A DNA stretch of 9,112 bases. Source: Xanthobacteraceae bacterium. Its GTDB lineage: Bacteria > Pseudomonadota > Alphaproteobacteria > Rhizobiales > Xanthobacteraceae. The stretch covers positions 1 through 9,112 of the forward strand of contig JASHVC010000786.1 of NCBI GenBank assembly GCA_030039655.1. The letters run 5' to 3'. The notes under the pieces are model-generated. The model was not told the DNA's origin. It worked only from the letters and a program-made list of their open reading frames with translations, and ran no database searches. Position numbers and translations under genes: made by a program. Below are positions 7,678 through 9,112 of the stretch, piece by piece (positions within the stretch are counted from its first letter, which is position 1; each line of letters opens with the position of its first letter).

Positions 7678-7689
7678 GGGAATACCTCA

Positions 7690-7785
7690 ATGAAGAAGCT
7701 TGCTTTAGCAATCATCGCGTTCCTTGCGGTCGCGACAATAGCTGGCTGTGCCACTCCATCGCCGCCTTGTTGCGTGACAAAGTGA
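7690..7785 (+). CDS. Very small predicted lipoprotein (31 residues), entericidin-like in form only
   Basis: A short gene with a clear design: GGGGGA 8 nt before the ATG, a Met-Lys-Lys start, a hydrophobic core of about 15 residues, and a lipobox IAGC ending at Cys20. The predicted mature peptide is only 12 residues, CATPSPPCCVTK, with two adjacent Cys near the end. A strong Rho-independent terminator begins 40 nt after the stop, which supports a real transcript ending here. Its size and layout recall entericidin-type small lipoproteins, but there is no specific sequence match I can claim. It would be exported by Sec, lipidated on Cys20 and held in the inner or outer membrane. It lies alone on its strand between two minus-strand genes. 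Confidence 0.65.
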   Translation: MKKLALAIIAFLAVATIAGCATPSPPCCVTK

Positions 7786-7824
7786 CGACGGAGTAACCGG
7801 TACACAGCAGGCACTTAATGGGGG

Positions 7825-7860
7825 AAGGGCCGGCCTCGTGTCGGCCCCTTTTCCTTTTTT
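7825..7860 (+). terminator. Rho-independent terminator of the small lipoprotein gene
   Basis: GGGCCG (7827-7832) pairs with CGGCCC (7842-7847) around a 9-nt loop. AA (7825-7826) and TT (7849-7850) extend the stem across one bulged C. A T-rich tail, TTTTCCTTTTTT with only CC interrupting, follows directly. It reads on the plus strand, 40 nt after the stop at 7785. Confidence 0.85.
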
Positions 7861-7948
7861 GTTTTAGCTTTCGGGGTTTTCAAGGAAGCGGCATGCTGGC
7901 GCCAAGCGATCGGTTCAAGGCTCTGTGAGAGGCTTGCCGCGTGCGAGG

Positions 7949-8986
7949 TTACTTCTCGTTCGGTAAAATCGCCTTGACGGTTGCGATCAGTGATGGCGAC
8001 GTCTCGTAAAGCTTGGCGACAAGCTGCTCCAGGCTTTCCGGCGACGTGTAGGTCATATCCATCTTGATATTCGCGGCTTCGGCGAGAAGCGCCGGGTCAT
8101 GCGCTGCCGCGCTGATCGCCTTGCGCATCACCTCAACACGATCCTTCGGCACTTCCGGCGGGAAGACGTAGGGTCGGCCGAATTCTGTCGACGAAAATAC
8201 GAATTGCATGAGCGTCCGCTGCTCGTCGGTCTTCGCATAGTCGAAGATCGACGGCACGTCGGGGATTTCCGGAATTGGCGCCTGCTCCGCGCGCAGCAGA
8301 AAGAAAAGCTTGCCGTCATGGATGAGCTGCTCGGCGATGCGGAATTGCGCATACGACGCGCACATGCCTTGCGTCTCGCCGCGCTGCGCGGCGAGCATCG
8401 CATCGCCCATGCCCTGGTAGCCCTCCACGATGTTGAACTTGGTGCCCAGCACCTTGTTGAGCACGGTCGGCACGATCGCCGGCGAGGACGTGGCGCCGGC
8501 GGCGCTGACGATGAATTCATGGGTAAACAGATCGGCCGGTGTTTTGATCGGGGCCGTGAACCAACGCACGCACACGCGCGCCGGGCGTGAGGTCGCGCCG
8601 AGCCAGAGGAAGCGGCGCGGATCCGCCGTGACGTTGGATTCACCGGTCAGCGCGTCGTTCACGATGTTGCGGGAAAACGAGCCGAAGACCGTGCCGTCGC
8701 GCGGCGCCTGCGCATAGAGATAATTGGCAGCGGCGACGCTGGCCGCCTGCGGCATGTTCTGCACGATGATGCCGGGTTCGCCCGGAATGTATTTGGGCAA
8801 GTACTTGGCGAGCAGGCGCGCGCCGAGGTCGTAGTCGTTCCCGGCCGGGAAACCGGCGATAAGCCGAATCTGCTTGTCCTTGTAGAAGTCCTGGGCGTTG
8901 GCGCCTGACCGACTGAGCAAGGCCATCAGCGACAGGCAGAAGGCGACGCCGAAGAGACGACCAATCCGCGACGCGATCGGTTTCAT
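7949..8986 (-). CDS. Bug/TctC-family periplasmic solute-binding protein
   Basis: Predicted receptor of the tripartite tricarboxylate transporter (TTT) class, whose members bind carboxylates and related small molecules in the periplasm. It is 345 residues, slightly above the usual 320 or so. Residues 1-31 are a Sec signal peptide (basic start, hydrophobic core, ANA before Gln-Asp). The mature start YKDKQIRLIAGFPAGNDYDLGARLLAKYL, split across about 35-63, is the Bug opening: KxIRLIvgfxxGxxxDxxaR. It is followed by VQNMPQAASVAAANYLYAQAPRDGT, the variant of the family's ENRPGAGGxxGAxxvAxAxPDGyT block; here Gln-Ala-Ala replaces Gly-Ala-Gly. No TctA or TctB partner is in view, as is common for the many orphan Bug proteins. 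It starts 15 nt after the end of the preceding minus-strand gene, so co-transcription is likely. I see no good Shine-Dalgarno before the ATG, which may rely on coupling. The ligand is unknown. Confidence 0.85.
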   Translation of the reverse strand: MKPIASRIGRLFGVAFCLSLMALLSRSGANAQDFYKDKQIRLIAGFPAGNDYDLGARLLAKYLPKYIPGEPGIIVQNMPQAASVAAANYLYAQAPRDGTVFGSFSRNIVNDALTGESNVTADPRRFLWLGATSRPARVCVRWFTAPIKTPADLFTHEFIVSAAGATSSPAIVPTVLNKVLGTKFNIVEGYQGMGDAMLAAQRGETQGMCASYAQFRIAEQLIHDGKLFFLLRAEQAPIPEIPDVPSIFDYAKTDEQRTLMQFVFSSTEFGRPYVFPPEVPKDRVEVMRKAISAAAHDPALLAEAANIKMDMTYTSPESLEQLVAKLYETSPSLIATVKAILPNEK

Positions 8987-9001
8987 CGCGTGCGCCGACT
9001 G

Positions 9002-9112
9002 TTATTCGGCTGCGCGCTTGTGCGCCAGCGCTTCGGCAGCCTTGTCGTAGCTCTCCTCGCGCCCCAGCATCGCTTTGAGGCCGACGAGCTCATAGTAATC
9101 CTCGAGCGGCAG
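9002..9112 (-). CDS. C-terminal fragment of an unidentified gene running off the window
   Basis: The minus strand is open from the window edge to a TAA at 9002-9004 and encodes the last 36 residues of a protein. The fragment is hydrophilic and helix-like, starting LPLEDYYELVGLKAMLG and ending in an Ala/Glu/Lys-rich tail. This is too little to name a family. Its stop lies 15 nt before the start of the Bug-type binding protein on the same strand, and its codon use resembles that gene, which supports a shared operon. The identity of this gene would be the best clue to the binding protein's ligand. Confidence 0.6.
   Translation of the reverse strand: MPLEDYYELVGLKAMLGREESYDKAAEALAHKRAAE

Larger units (their letters stand above)
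7193..7689. other. About 500-nt gap without a convincing gene
   Basis: It separates two divergently read small lipoprotein genes, so it should hold promoters for both, but I see no clear -35/-10 pair. Reading frames at 7221-7472 and 7473-7796 (+) lack ribosome binding sites and have Arg/His/Cys-scattered composition, so I do not call them. Visible structure: a perfect 10-bp-stem inverted repeat at 7292-7319, a 12-bp palindrome CGATTCGAATCG at 7411-7422, a long-loop pair AGTGCGG/CCGCACT (7589-7595 with 7624-7630), and a hairpin touching the ribosome binding site at 7659-7677. Confidence 0.5.

Noticed and set aside
7473..7796. 107-residue plus-strand frame starting with GTG
   Set aside because: No ribosome binding site, no domain-like pattern, and it overlaps out of frame the better-supported small lipoprotein gene.
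7917..7935. Hairpin AAGGCTCT/AGAGGCTT as terminator for the minus-strand Bug-type gene
   Set aside because: One central mismatch splits the stem into 3 and 4 bp, and no T-run follows on the minus strand.

Overview
This window is chromosomal DNA of an alphaproteobacterium, most likely a member of the Hyphomicrobiales (Bradyrhizobium/Xanthobacteraceae-like). The evidence is the high-GC coding sequence, a Tat-exported Liv-type binding protein, a Bug-type binding protein, and a mosaic palindromic intergenic repeat of the kind common in rhizobia. The genus cannot be fixed from the sequence alone.

Layout. (1) 82-1644 (+): a secreted S10-family serine carboxypeptidase-like protein with a complete Ser/Asp/His triad. 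(2) 1645-1952: a gap holding a perfect 17-bp palindrome and an AT-rich stretch, the probable control region of the next unit. (3) 1953-6655 (+): a complete branched-chain-amino-acid-type (HAAT/Liv) ABC importer in the order binding protein, LivH, LivM, LivG, LivF. The last four overlap by 1-4 nt. The binding-protein gene is separated from livH by 152 nt carrying two strong GC-rich hairpins, which probably set a high binding-protein to permease ratio. (4) 6657-6733: a nested palindromic repeat between livF and a convergent gene. (5) 6743-7192 (-): a small predicted lipoprotein. (6) 7193-7689: about 500 nt without a convincing gene but with a perfect 10-bp-stem inverted repeat. (7) 7690-7785 (+): a 31-residue predicted lipoprotein with a good ribosome binding site and its own Rho-independent terminator. 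(8) 7949-8986 (-): a Bug/TctC-type periplasmic binding protein, preceded 15 nt upstream by the 3' end of another gene (9002-9112, -) that runs off the window.

Function. The core is an ABC uptake system: a periplasmic binding protein captures an amino acid or a related small molecule, LivH/LivM form the channel, and LivG/LivF hydrolyse ATP. The substrate cannot be read from the sequence. The Bug-type protein is a second solute-binding protein of an unrelated transport class, without visible membrane partners here. The S10 peptidase could release amino acids in the periplasm, but its link to the importer is only positional.

I found no defence system, mobile element, CRISPR array, tRNA or rRNA, and nothing that amounts to a clearly new system. 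The most worthwhile items are the small unlisted lipoprotein gene, the paired and alternative hairpins between the binding-protein gene and livH, and the palindromes in the gaps.
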